Assembly: GCA_003433295.1 (NCBI GenBank)
Contig: CP016202.1
Coordinates: 1,080,286 to 1,114,809, forward strand
Direction: 5' to 3'
Length of the DNA stretch: 34,524 bases
DNA from: Eubacterium minutum ATCC 700079
GTDB lineage: Bacteria; Bacillota; Clostridia; Peptostreptococcales; Anaerovoracaceae
Of the stretch, positions 7,675-15,777 are shown one piece after another. The notes beneath the pieces were generated by a model. That model saw nothing but the letters and a program-made list of their open reading frames with translations, was not told the DNA's origin and did no database searches. Both the position numbers and the translations under genes were made by a program. Position 1 is the stretch's first letter, and every line of letters starts with the position of its first letter.

Positions 7675-7956
7675 ATGGATAACGATTTCAGAGATAAGAA
7701 ATATACATTTTTCCAGCATAAAGAGTGCGAATTTTTCCCCTGTCACAAGACGAACAAGCCGGAAGATTTCAACTGTCTGTTCTGCTATTGTCCTCTCTAT
7801 GCGCTGGGGAATCGCTGCGGCGGCAACTTCATCTACACGGAGAGCGGCTTTAAAGACTGCACGAATTGCATCTTTCCGCATGTGAGAGACAACTATCCGA
7901 AGATTCTTGAACGGTACCAGGATATAATACAGGTGGCGCAGGAACAGAACAAATAG
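7675..7956 (+). CDS. Cysteine-rich small domain protein (PF04071-like), probable metal binder
   Basis: A 93-residue protein. Start ATG 7675 is preceded by AGGAGG; the longer open frame from 7381 is AT-rich run-in without ribosome sites. It has a dense cysteine pattern: KECEFFPCH, NCLFCYCPLY, RCGG and DCTNCIFPH, nine cysteines with histidines, and a C-terminal helix (YPKILERYQDII). This is the single-domain Cys-rich small family, thought to bind metal. From memory, members often occur near corrinoid genes, but that is not shown by the sequence. It is the first gene of the plus-strand block leading to the ECF transporter. A TTGACA lies at 7600 but a good -10 at 17 bases is not seen. Confidence 0.85.
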   Translation: MDNDFRDKKYTFFQHKECEFFPCHKTNKPEDFNCLFCYCPLYALGNRCGGNFIYTESGFKDCTNCIFPHVRDNYPKILERYQDIIQVAQEQNK

Positions 7957-8061
7957 AACGGCAGCCATCGATGAGATTATATGATTGAGAACATATACGG
8001 GTGGCAGAATTTCACAGATAGGCTTCGATTGGAAATTTAAAAAATAATGGAGGATAATGAT

Positions 8062-8349
8062 ATGAATGTAAATTGGTTTAAGAATCCGGACAATGTCGTA
8101 TATGCCGACGTTAATCAGTTCTGTGATAACTTCGGTATAGAAACAGGCATAGAGAATTTGAGAGAAAAACTCGACAATTACAGAGCCAACCCTGTCAAGG
8201 AAGGAATAAATCTTAAAGGGAAAAAGAGAACCAGCCTGAAAGTATTTATCCCGAACAACTACTTTGACGAGCCGATCGATATGGGCGACAGTATTTGGAT
8301 TTACATGGGAGAAAATTACGAGTGCTATTGCATTTACTGGCCACAGTAG
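8062..8349 (+). CDS. Small hypothetical protein
   Basis: A 95-residue soluble, acidic protein that I do not recognise. Start ATG 8062 is chosen because GGAGG lies just upstream; the ATG at 8047 overlaps that ribosome site. It has an N-terminal part with NWFKNPDNVVYADVNQFCDN, a central basic segment (NLKGKKRTSLKVFIPN) and an aromatic C-terminus (IWIYMGENYECYCIYWPQ). No signal peptide or membrane segment is visible. It lies between the Cys-rich protein and EcfT on the same strand with only 23 bases to the latter, so it is probably in their transcription unit. A 19-codon frame at 7981-8040 upstream has no ribosome site and was not called. Confidence 0.65.
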   Translation: MNVNWFKNPDNVVYADVNQFCDNFGIETGIENLREKLDNYRANPVKEGINLKGKKRTSLKVFIPNNYFDEPIDMGDSIWIYMGENYECYCIYWPQ

Positions 8350-8372
8350 CATAATACGGGTAGAAACATACG

Positions 8373-9269
8373 ATGCTTAGAAACGGGATCGGCGAGAGCT
8401 CTGAATTTTCGAGGTTTCATCCTCTTGTGAATCTGGCGTACTTTGTTATTGTTATCGGGATCACGATGTTTTCGATGTCGCCCGCTTTTTTGCTTGCAAA
8501 TCTTATGCTCTCATGGATCTACTCCATACTACTCAGGGGAAGCGCAGTTATAAAACAAAATCTCATCGTTGCGGCATTCACCCTAATCGTAATGTCGGTA
8601 ATCAATCTGTTTTTCACACATGAAGGTGTGACAGTCTTGTTTTATTTGAACGATAACGCGATTACGCTGGAAGCGCTTATATACGGACTCTGTTCGGCGG
8701 CGATGCTGATTTCCGTCATAACGTGGTTCGTCAGTTTCAATGTTATTATGAGTTCGGAAAAACTGATATATATATTCGGCAAAACCGCCCCTGTGATCGG
8801 ACTCACGCTCTCTATGATCTTTCGGTACGTGCCGCTTTTGAAAGAGCGGTACGCGGAAATACATACGGGACAGATGTGCATGGGACGCGGAAAAGAGAAA
8901 GGGTTTCTCAATCGAATGCGGCAATTCGGCAAGGAAGTGTCGATTTTGATTTCGTGGTCGCTGGAATCTTCCATAGAAAGCGCAGATTCCATGGAAGCTC
9001 GCGGTTACGGTCTTAAGGGCAGGACATCTTTTCATCTGTACAGGCTGCAAATGCGCGATATCTGCTTTCTGTCAATCACGTTTCTTCTCGCACTCACGGT
9101 GATTTACGGCAAGTATTCGGGGAAAGACGCGGTTTCTTTCTATCCCGATTTCCGCTATAATTTCGATTTGCAAAGCGCGGCTGTGTTGCTCGCCTATTCT
9201 GTGCTTGCGATACTTCCTGCGCTGATGGACGTTTATGGGGAGATGAAATGGAAACAATCAAAACAATAA
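8373..9269 (+). CDS. ecfT: ECF transporter transmembrane component EcfT
   Basis: A 298-residue membrane protein, the scaffold that links the ATPases to a substrate-binding S subunit in energy-coupling-factor vitamin transporters. It has about six hydrophobic segments (first FVIVIGITMFSMSPAFLLAN, last YSVLAILPALM) and the long cytoplasmic coupling region with LSMIFRYVPLLKERY, MCMGRGKEKG and SMEARGYGLKG; the two arginine-centred short motifs in these helices are the ones known to dock into the ATPase grooves. The ribosome site is weak (GGG-TAG about ten bases upstream of ATG). The gene overlaps the next one by 22 bases, so ATPase and scaffold are translationally linked. Confidence 0.88.
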   Translation: MLRNGIGESSEFSRFHPLVNLAYFVIVIGITMFSMSPAFLLANLMLSWIYSILLRGSAVIKQNLIVAAFTLIVMSVINLFFTHEGVTVLFYLNDNAITLEALIYGLCSAAMLISVITWFVSFNVIMSSEKLIYIFGKTAPVIGLTLSMIFRYVPLLKERYAEIHTGQMCMGRGKEKGFLNRMRQFGKEVSILISWSLESSIESADSMEARGYGLKGRTSFHLYRLQMRDICFLSITFLLALTVIYGKYSGKDAVSFYPDFRYNFDLQSAAVLLAYSVLAILPALMDVYGEMKWKQSKQ

Positions 9270-11074
9270 AGTTTGACAACGTGACTTTTACATACCCCCT
9301 TTCGGACGTATCGTCATTAAGCGATGTCTCGTTTTCCGTTGAAAAATCGGAGTTTATCGTACTCTGCGGAAAATCGGGGTGCGGAAAAACCACACTGCTT
9401 CGTCATATGAAAAAGAATATGATGCCTTACGGCAATCTGAACGGTGAAATTATATACGACGGTGTGAAAATATCGGATCTCAGCGATGCAAGGAGCGCCT
9501 CGGAGATAGGATACGTGCAGCAGAATCCGGATAACCAGCTTGTGACCGACAAAGTCTGGCACGAACTTGCTTTCGGTCTTGAAAGTCTGGGACTGGACAA
9601 CCTGACCATAAAACGCAGGGTTGCGGAGATGGCGAGTTATTTTGATATACAGACATGGTTCAGAAAGGATGTGAGCAGGCTTTCCGGAGGACAGAAGCAG
9701 CTTTTGAATCTTGCATCGATCATGGTTATGCAGCCTGAACTTCTTGTTTTGGACGAACCGACGTCACAGCTCGATCCGATAGCGGCGTCGGAATTTCTGA
9801 ACACGGTGTATAAGATCAACAGAGATTTGGGAACCACTGTAATACTGTCGGAGCATAGGCTCGAAGATGCCTTTACGATGGCGGACAGAGTCATGGTCAT
9901 GGATTCCGGAAGAATAGTGGCAGCCTCGGATCCGAGGGAAATCGGCGGTTTTCTCGCAGGCACGGCAGAGCAAAACAGACATCCGATGTTCTACGGGCTT
10001 CCCGCAGTCGCAAAGATTTTTCACAGCATACCCCGCAGCATGAGCATCGAGGATAGCGGAAGCGCTTTAATTACGCCGGCAAAAAGTCCGCTCACGATCA
10101 GAGAAGGACGTCTCCGCCTTGACGAGATTGTTAACAGAAAGCTGCACGGCAAAAGTTCAGACAAGCCGGGAGACCCGATAGACGAAATGAACGCGGCCAC
10201 GGCATCCGATGCCGCAACCGAAGTCAGCATGCAGTCCGAGTCCGCCGCTACAAACAGGACTGATTCGCCAACTGGAGTCAACACGCTTTCCGGGGAGGAT
10301 GAAACCACTCCGCAAAATAAGGATATGAACCCCGTCGTGTCACTTAGCAATGTATGGTTCCGATATGAGAAAAACTCTCAGGAGGTTTTACGCGATTTGA
10401 GTATGCAGGTCAATGCGGGAGAACTGTTTTGCGTACTCGGCGGAAACGGAGTCGGAAAAAGCACCATGCTGAAAGCCATAACCGGGATAATTAAAATCCA
10501 GCGGGGCAGGATGAAGACTGACGGCAGACTTGCCATGCTTCCTCAGAACCCGCAGGCACTTTTTACGGAAATTTCGGTTGAAGATGAACTGATGGAAGCA
10601 CTGCATTATGAAACCGAAGACGATGAAACCAAGGTCAAAAAAGTCCTCAACATGCTGGCTATGATGGAAATTCCACATCTGCGAAAGTCGCATCCGTATG
10701 ATCTGTCCGGGGGTGAGCAGCAGAGACTGGCTCTGGGGAAAATCCTCCTGCCCGACCCCGACATAATCCTGCTGGACGAGCCGACCAAGGGACTGGATCC
10801 TTTTTTCAAGATTTCGCTTGCAAAGATTTTCAAGGAGTTGACCAATGCGGGGAAAACCCTGCTGACGGTTTCGCACGATATAGAATTCTGCGCGGAGTAC
10901 GGAGACCGCTGCGCGATGTTTTTCGATGGCGGTATAGTGTCCATAAGTGAAGCATGCGACTTCTTCTCGGGTAATAACTTTTATACTACGGTTGCAAACA
11001 AGATAGCCCGAGAACATTTTCCCGACGTTGTGACATGGGAGGAAGTGACTCGACGCATCAAAGAGTTGGTATGA
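9248..11074 (+). CDS. ecfA: ECF transporter ATPase, two fused ATP-binding domains
   Basis: A 608-residue protein joining both ECF ATPases, normally separate EcfA1 and EcfA2, in one chain. Domain 1 (about 1-255): Walker A GKSGCGKTT at 41-49, Q-loop QQNPDNQLV, signature LSGGQ 145-149, Walker B LLVLDE 165-170, H-loop SEHRLED. Domain 2 (about 360-608): Walker A GGNGVGKST 398-406, Q-loop PQNPQALF, signature LSGGE 486-490, Walker B IILLDE 506-511, H-loop VSHD. QNPxxQ/QNPxxL Q-loops are typical of ECF ATPases. Between them lies a hydrophilic, Ala/Ser/Thr/Asp-rich linker (about 300-360). Both sites look catalytically complete. Start ATG 9248 has GGGGAG upstream inside ecfT. A 31-bp repeat array begins in its last codons. 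Confidence 0.92.
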   Translation: METIKTIKFDNVTFTYPLSDVSSLSDVSFSVEKSEFIVLCGKSGCGKTTLLRHMKKNMMPYGNLNGEIIYDGVKISDLSDARSASEIGYVQQNPDNQLVTDKVWHELAFGLESLGLDNLTIKRRVAEMASYFDIQTWFRKDVSRLSGGQKQLLNLASIMVMQPELLVLDEPTSQLDPIAASEFLNTVYKINRDLGTTVILSEHRLEDAFTMADRVMVMDSGRIVAASDPREIGGFLAGTAEQNRHPMFYGLPAVAKIFHSIPRSMSIEDSGSALITPAKSPLTIREGRLRLDEIVNRKLHGKSSDKPGDPIDEMNAATASDAATEVSMQSESAATNRTDSPTGVNTLSGEDETTPQNKDMNPVVSLSNVWFRYEKNSQEVLRDLSMQVNAGELFCVLGGNGVGKSTMLKAITGIIKIQRGRMKTDGRLAMLPQNPQALFTEISVEDELMEALHYETEDDETKVKKVLNMLAMMEIPHLRKSHPYDLSGGEQQRLALGKILLPDPDIILLDEPTKGLDPFFKISLAKIFKELTNAGKTLLTVSHDIEFCAEYGDRCAMFFDGGIVSISEACDFFSGNNFYTTVANKIAREHFPDVVTWEEVTRRIKELV

Positions 11075-11171
11075 CGGTGTTTTATGCGCGGAGAAACCGG
11101 TATGACGGCGTTCGGTGCGTCGAGAAGTCGGTATGACGACGTTCGGTGCGTAGATTCGGTGCGCAGAGGAG
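11068..11171. repeat. 31-bp imperfect tandem repeat between ecfA and the S-component gene
   Basis: Units start at 11068, 11099 and 11130, each with GGTATGACG followed by GTTCGGTGCG or a variant; the third is shortened and followed by a partial repeat TTCGGTGCG to about 11171. The first unit includes the stop codon of the ATPase gene. The array fills the whole gap before the S component, so it could set spacing or RNA structure between the two genes, or be a neutral duplication. Confidence 0.8.
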
Positions 11172-11199
11172 TTAACTCGACATGAGAGGAGGCGGTGCC

Positions 11200-12234
11200 A
11201 TGCGTAGAGGAGTAAACACGGCTCAATATCAGGCGGCAAGCAGAAAGCGAACCATAGTATCGGTAATCCTGATTTTCTGTATGATACCGGTGAGCATACT
11301 GACGCTTGTCAGGCTTGCGGGAAGCGATATATACATTGCGGGAAGTCTTCTGATTATAATTTACACTATGATACCGTTCTTTATGGTATTTGAGAAGCGC
11401 AAACCAAAAGCGCGAGAGATAGTTCTCATAGCGATGATGTCGGCTTTGACCGTTGTTATACACATGTTCTTTCATCTGACTCTTCCGCTGCAGGCCGGTA
11501 CCGCCATGGTTATAATATCCGGGATTTCGCTTGGACCGGAAGCCGGGTTCCTCGTGGGTGCACTTTCAAGATTTGTGTGCAACTTCTACATGGGACAAGG
11601 ACCATGGACTCCGTGGCAGATGTTCTGCTGGGGACTTTTGGGATTTTTGGCGGGTCTGGCATTCAATAAAATAGAATACAGGAGCCCTTCAAGTAAGGCA
11701 TTTTCGGCGGAATACGCTTCCATCCGTACCGGGGACGCCGGAAACCGACCCGACAGCACGGACACAGAACTTAAAGAGGAGATTTCATCAACAAACTTCA
11801 AACTTATCATGGGGCCTGTTCTGAGCATATTGTTCGCTATGGTTGCGGCCTATGTGTCATATATGCTTTTCCCGGGCGAAGACAACACTTTTTGGGGCTG
11901 GCGCCTTTACTGTTTCGGGCTTGCGGGACTTCTTGCGGGAGTGATACTTCAGAGAAAACGCCTCAATGCCGACGGGCTGACCATGGCGCTGTTTACTTTT
12001 TTTGTGACTTTCATAGTCTACGGCGGTATAATGAACGTGTGTGCGATGGTGATGTCTTCCGTGATGCCGGGCGGTAAGTCAATCAGCCTGAACGCGCTGC
12101 GTCTTCTGTATATCACGGGGGCACCATATGATCTGGAGCATGCCGGCACTGCGGCAGTCTTTATTTTTCTCTTCGGCAGGATATTCGTAACGAAAATCGA
12201 GAGAATCAAGATAAAGTACGGAATATATCGCTAA
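11200..12234 (+). CDS. ECF transporter substrate-binding (S) component
   Basis: A 344-residue membrane protein predicted to bind the vitamin or cofactor and hand it to the ecfT/ecfA module just upstream. ATG 11200 is preferred because AGGAGG lies seven bases before it; ATG 11182 with GAGGAG ten bases before is an alternative adding six residues. Hydrophobic segments include VSVILIFCMIPVSILTLVRL, EIVLIAMMSALTVVIHMFFH and ALFTFFVTFIVYGGIMNVCA. The motif SRFVCNFYMGQGPWTPWQMF followed by WGLLGFLAGLAF, and the end GAPYDLEHAGTAAVFIFLFG, fit S components of the ECF_trnsprt type that work with fused ATPases. A hydrophilic insert (about 160-195) is similar in make-up to the ATPase linker. The substrate is not determined; corrinoid is one candidate from context. 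Confidence 0.82.
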   Translation: MRRGVNTAQYQAASRKRTIVSVILIFCMIPVSILTLVRLAGSDIYIAGSLLIIIYTMIPFFMVFEKRKPKAREIVLIAMMSALTVVIHMFFHLTLPLQAGTAMVIISGISLGPEAGFLVGALSRFVCNFYMGQGPWTPWQMFCWGLLGFLAGLAFNKIEYRSPSSKAFSAEYASIRTGDAGNRPDSTDTELKEEISSTNFKLIMGPVLSILFAMVAAYVSYMLFPGEDNTFWGWRLYCFGLAGLLAGVILQRKRLNADGLTMALFTFFVTFIVYGGIMNVCAMVMSSVMPGGKSISLNALRLLYITGAPYDLEHAGTAAVFIFLFGRIFVTKIERIKIKYGIYR

Positions 12235-12261
12235 GATTGCAAACGGGAAAACAGGTATAAC

Positions 12262-13029
12262 ATGAAAAGAGATTTGTTCCTATGCACATTTGCTGAAGAT
12301 GCGCTTAATATAATAAAGGAGTTCGGAATAGGAATGGAAAGCAACCATTTCTGCATATCCGAGCGTCTTGACGATCACGTGGTTGAGGAAACCATTTCCG
12401 AGGTGAACAGGGATATGCGCTTTTGCAATATTGCCGACTTGAGAAAAGTTCTTGTACATGGACCCTTTACGGAGATTTATCCGCAAGCCATAGACCACTT
12501 AATAGCAGAATCCGGCAGGAAACGCCTTGACAGCGCATTTGAAGCCTGCCGCAGGCTGGGTCTTAATCGCATGGTCGTTCACTCCGGGTTTCTCCCGATC
12601 ATGTATTTTGATACTTGGCACGTCGAGCGATCCGTTGAATTCTGGGGGGAATACATGAGAGACAAGCCCTCCGATTTCAGTATATTTATAGAAAACGTAT
12701 TTGATCCCAATCCGGAGTCTCTCATTGAAATTGTGGAGACGTTAGCGGATCCCAGGATTAAACTGTGTCTTGACGTAGGACATGCAAATGCAGTGACTAT
12801 TGACAAAAGTGTATATCAGTGGATAAAATCAATGGGTGAGAATATCGGTCACTTCCACCTGCACAATAACGACGGGAGCAACGATTTGCATAATCCGATA
12901 AATGACGGAACGCTGGACATGGACAAGGTGCTCAGGCACATAGACGATTACTGTCCCCCCGATGCAACCCTGACGGTGGAAAGCCGCCGTGTCAACGGCG
13001 GAATCGAGTGGCTTCTGGAACGATTGTAA
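12262..13029 (+). CDS. Sugar-phosphate isomerase/epimerase-like TIM-barrel protein
   Basis: A 255-residue soluble protein of the xylose isomerase-like/AP endonuclease 2 TIM-barrel superfamily. The metal- and substrate-site strands are visible: VVHSGF, FIENVFDPNPESL (Glu), LCLDVGHANA (Asp, His), HFHLHNNDGSNDLHNPINDG (two His, Asp) and TLTVESRR (Glu), the order seen in members that bind a divalent metal. Length is typical. The reaction cannot be told; the family includes sugar isomerases, epimerases and inosose dehydratases. It starts 27 bases after the S component and precedes the toroid lipoprotein, so it may process whatever this unit imports, but that is inference. Confidence 0.75.
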   Translation: MKRDLFLCTFAEDALNIIKEFGIGMESNHFCISERLDDHVVEETISEVNRDMRFCNIADLRKVLVHGPFTEIYPQAIDHLIAESGRKRLDSAFEACRRLGLNRMVVHSGFLPIMYFDTWHVERSVEFWGEYMRDKPSDFSIFIENVFDPNPESLIEIVETLADPRIKLCLDVGHANAVTIDKSVYQWIKSMGENIGHFHLHNNDGSNDLHNPINDGTLDMDKVLRHIDDYCPPDATLTVESRRVNGGIEWLLERL

Positions 13030-13086
13030 AGCAATCATGAAGTGAAAAAAACAAGCTAATGTGTGTGAATTGGAATGGAGTCTTAA

Positions 13087-14082
13087 ATGGAAATCAGAAA
13101 AAGAAGTTTTAAAGTTTTTGCGGTTATAATGGCAATGATGTTGATGACCGGCGTGCTTGCGGGGTGCGGCGGCAAGAATGCCGACAAAAAAGATTCCGCA
13201 AGCAAAGCAAAAGTCGTCAAAGTAGGCGGCAAATCAATCGACGAAGTTATAGACACTGTCAGCAAGAGCGTTGTGGAAAAGAACAAACCCGAAGGCATAG
13301 CGAAAGCGGGACAGGACTGGCTCATCTTTGACCTTGCAAAACTCAATGCTTGCAGAAAAAACAAGGCAATACCGAAAAACTATTTTAAAGAGTACTATGA
13401 CGGAGTACGTGTTAAAGTAAAGATGAAAAAAGGCATTCTGGATAAAAAAAATTATACTGAGAACATGAAAGTATCTCTCGCTACTCTGGCGATAAACAAA
13501 GATCCTATGAAAATTGAGGGTCGCAACATACTGTCAAAAGCAGATAATTACGATGCCGTAAAATCACAGGGGCTGAATGCGGAGTTCTATGCGCTGATTT
13601 TGAACAGCTACGGCAAATACGGATTCAAGAATGAAAAAAGGTATCTGCATGACGTTCTAACTGCTGCGCACAAGGACGGCGGGTTCAGCTATGGCGGCAA
13701 AAAATCCGATGTCGACATGACGGCAATGGCGGTTCAGGCTCTTGCGCCATACTCAATTGACAACAAAAAAGCAGGCAAAGCTGTAAAAAAAGCAATTAAA
13801 TTCCTTTCGAAAAAACAAAACAAGGACGGAGGTTACGATACCTGCGAATCCGTCGCTCAGGTTATACTGGCGATAGGCTCGATGAGGTATAATCCGCTGA
13901 AAGAGCGTAAATTCATCAAAGACGGCAAGAACCTCGGCGACGGACTTATGAAATATGCCACAAAAGACGGCTTTTCTCACACTGCGGGAGGAGAAACCGA
14001 TGCGATGGCAACGGAGCAATCTCTCAGAGGCCTGGCTGCAATACTCAACGGAATGCAGGGCAGAAGCATTTACGAAAGATGA
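13087..14082 (+). CDS. Lipoprotein with alpha/alpha-toroid (prenyltransferase/transcobalamin-like) repeats
   Basis: A 331-residue lipoprotein: signal peptide, lipobox LAGC with Cys27, and a lysine-rich linker. GGAG precedes ATG 13087. Residues about 120-325 contain helical-hairpin repeats with the GGF/GGY signature of alpha/alpha toroids: HKDGGFSYGGKKSDVDMTAM with AVQALAPY, then NKDGGYDTCESVAQVILAI, then ATKDGFSHTAGGETDAMATE with QSLRGLAAI. The D-x-T-A-M-A-x-Q-A-L-A-P-Y pattern is the one found in bacterial proteins related to intrinsic factor and transcobalamin (prenyltransferase/squalene-oxidase-like repeats). No C-terminal DUF4430 domain follows. As the last gene of the ECF block it is a good candidate for the extracellular binding partner of that transporter. 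No catalytic aspartate motif of cyclases is seen. Confidence 0.78.
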   Translation: MEIRKRSFKVFAVIMAMMLMTGVLAGCGGKNADKKDSASKAKVVKVGGKSIDEVIDTVSKSVVEKNKPEGIAKAGQDWLIFDLAKLNACRKNKAIPKNYFKEYYDGVRVKVKMKKGILDKKNYTENMKVSLATLAINKDPMKIEGRNILSKADNYDAVKSQGLNAEFYALILNSYGKYGFKNEKRYLHDVLTAAHKDGGFSYGGKKSDVDMTAMAVQALAPYSIDNKKAGKAVKKAIKFLSKKQNKDGGYDTCESVAQVILAIGSMRYNPLKERKFIKDGKNLGDGLMKYATKDGFSHTAGGETDAMATEQSLRGLAAILNGMQGRSIYER

Positions 14083-14153
14083 TTCCCGATGCGAAGCATT
14101 TAATCTTTTTGGATTCGACACACCTCGCATTCGGAGAATATTTATTTTATGAA

Positions 14154-14192
14154 AACAGCGGTTTCCGGTTCACCGGAGGCTGCTGTTTTTTT
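14154..14192 (+). terminator. Rho-independent terminator after the ECF/lipoprotein block
   Basis: AACAGC at 14154-14159 and the complementary GCTGTT, with inner pairing TCCGG/CCGGA around a TTCA loop, followed by a run of seven T. It closes the plus-strand unit that ends at 14082 and insulates the pyr promoter downstream. Confidence 0.9.
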
Positions 14193-14274
14193 CAATTAGC
14201 AGCAGGGTATTTCTCAAAGTGTCACATATGTTTGACAATCCTAGAATGGGTCTGAAATTTTTTCCCAAAATTCG

Positions 14275-14303
14275 TTGACACGGCTCCGGGATTGTGTTAT
14301 AAA
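14275..14303 (+). promoter_or_regulatory. Sigma-A-type promoter of the pyr operon
   Basis: TTGACA at 14275-14280 and TATAAA at 14298-14303 with a 17-base spacer, 68 bases before the pyrC start. The roughly 60-base leader has no terminator hairpin and no visible PyrR-binding loop, so the usual Bacillus attenuation is not apparent here. Confidence 0.85.
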
Positions 14304-14370
14304 ATTAAAAGTTTGAGTTTCTTCACGTCGGAAATTCTATTGAGCGCGTATTAAAAAGAAAGGAATTTGT

Positions 14371-15654
14371 ATGACCACTCTGCTGAAAAACGGTAATGTC
14401 TTCTTGGACGGGGCCTTCCGGAAATCGGATTTAATATTGAAAGGCGACAAACTTTTTGTTTTTGACAGTTCACAAGCCTGCTCGAAAGACTTGGACTCGG
14501 TGATTGAATTAGACAACAAATTTATTTTACCCGGCTTTGCGGATGTGCATGTACACTTTCGTGAACCCGGGTTTTCTTATAAGGAAACGATTAAATCGGG
14601 TAGCATGGCGGCGGCGCGCGGCGGTTACACCCATGTGTGCACCATGCCGAACCTCAATCCGGCGCCATCAACTCCGGATGCGCTTAAAGTCCAGCTCGAA
14701 ATAATCCAGAGGGATTCCTGCGTTCACATCACACCTTACGGGGCAATCACCCTCAACCAGGACGGCAGGAGCGAACTCGCACGAATGGAGGAACTCGCAC
14801 CTTATGTATGCGCCTTTACCGATGACGGTAAGGGCGTGCAGGCCGGTCACCTGATGGCGGATGCCATGAGGCTTGCAAAATCGTTGGGCAAACTCATCGT
14901 CGCACATTGTGAGGATGAGTCACTCATCGGCGGCACAGCCATACACGACGGCAAACTCGCAAAACTCATGGGCATAAAGGGAATTTCTTCGGAAAGCGAA
15001 TGGCGACAGGTGGAACGCGATGTTGAACTTGCCGCAAAGATCGGTTGCGGTTACCACGTATGCCACGTTTCCACCAAGGAATCGGTAGACATAATAAGGC
15101 AGGCAAAGAAAAGCGGAATAGACGTAACCTGTGAAACCGCGCCACACTACCTTCTGTTATGCGATATGGATCTGGAAGATGAGGGCAGATTCAAGATGAA
15201 CCCTCCTATCCGCGACGTCAGCGACAAAGAAGCGCTTCTGGAAGGTTTGACCGACGGAACGGTCGATATGATCGCAACCGACCACGCCCCACACAGCGCG
15301 GAGGAAAAATCAAAAGGTCTGCTCGGCAGTGCCTTCGGCATCGTCGGACTGGAAACCGCCTTTCCTCTACTGTACACCAATCTCGTATTGAAGAATAAAG
15401 TGATCACCTTTGAAAAACTGATAGATCTCATGGCGGTCAATCCGAGGAAGCGTTTCAATCTTCCCGGCGGTACCATCCGTGACGGCGGTGCCGCCGACAT
15501 ATGCATATGGGATCTCGATAAAAGCGCGAAGATCTCATGCGATGATTTTGCAAGCATGGGCAAAGCCACACCCTTTGAGGGCAATGAGGTCGTCGGTAAA
15601 CTCATCCGTACGTTTGTGGACGGCGTTTCGGTTTACCGATATCCGACCGCGTAA
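14371..15654 (+). CDS. pyrC: Dihydroorotase
   Basis: A 427-residue cyclic amidohydrolase that closes N-carbamoyl-aspartate to dihydroorotate, third step of UMP synthesis, in the cytoplasm. Metal ligands are visible: DVHVHFREPG (His60, His62), HCEDE, the CHVSTKES strand, and ETAPHYL; the catalytic aspartate lies in MIATDHAPHS. Substrate residues MPNLNP and KMNPPIR are present. Length fits class I, zinc-dependent dihydroorotases of Firmicutes. ATG 14371 has AAGGA six bases upstream. First gene of the pyr operon; about 120 bases separate it from pyrK. Confidence 0.95.
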   Translation: MTTLLKNGNVFLDGAFRKSDLILKGDKLFVFDSSQACSKDLDSVIELDNKFILPGFADVHVHFREPGFSYKETIKSGSMAAARGGYTHVCTMPNLNPAPSTPDALKVQLEIIQRDSCVHITPYGAITLNQDGRSELARMEELAPYVCAFTDDGKGVQAGHLMADAMRLAKSLGKLIVAHCEDESLIGGTAIHDGKLAKLMGIKGISSESEWRQVERDVELAAKIGCGYHVCHVSTKESVDIIRQAKKSGIDVTCETAPHYLLLCDMDLEDEGRFKMNPPIRDVSDKEALLEGLTDGTVDMIATDHAPHSAEEKSKGLLGSAFGIVGLETAFPLLYTNLVLKNKVITFEKLIDLMAVNPRKRFNLPGGTIRDGGAADICIWDLDKSAKISCDDFASMGKATPFEGNEVVGKLIRTFVDGVSVYRYPTA

Positions 15655-15777
15655 AATCAGCCTCTCTGAACGCAAATTTGACACAGTGCAGCAAAGCGGC
15701 AAAAACCGGTTTTTCAAAACACATATATGCAGCATAACTTCGTTTCATAAACGTATACATCGGAAAGGATTAATGAC

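Noticed and set aside
7957-8061. Possible cobalamin riboswitch before the ECF block
   Set aside because: I looked for a B12-box-like conserved segment here and in 7590-7675 and saw none; the gaps are also too short for the full element.
7645-8352. 235-codon open frame on the minus strand opposite the Cys-rich and small hypothetical genes
   Set aside because: It is antisense to two plus-strand genes with good ribosome sites and a clear Cys motif, has none of its own, and resembles no family.
10388-11239. 283-codon minus-strand frame opposite the ECF ATPase
   Set aside because: Antisense to the well-defined second ATPase domain; no start signals.
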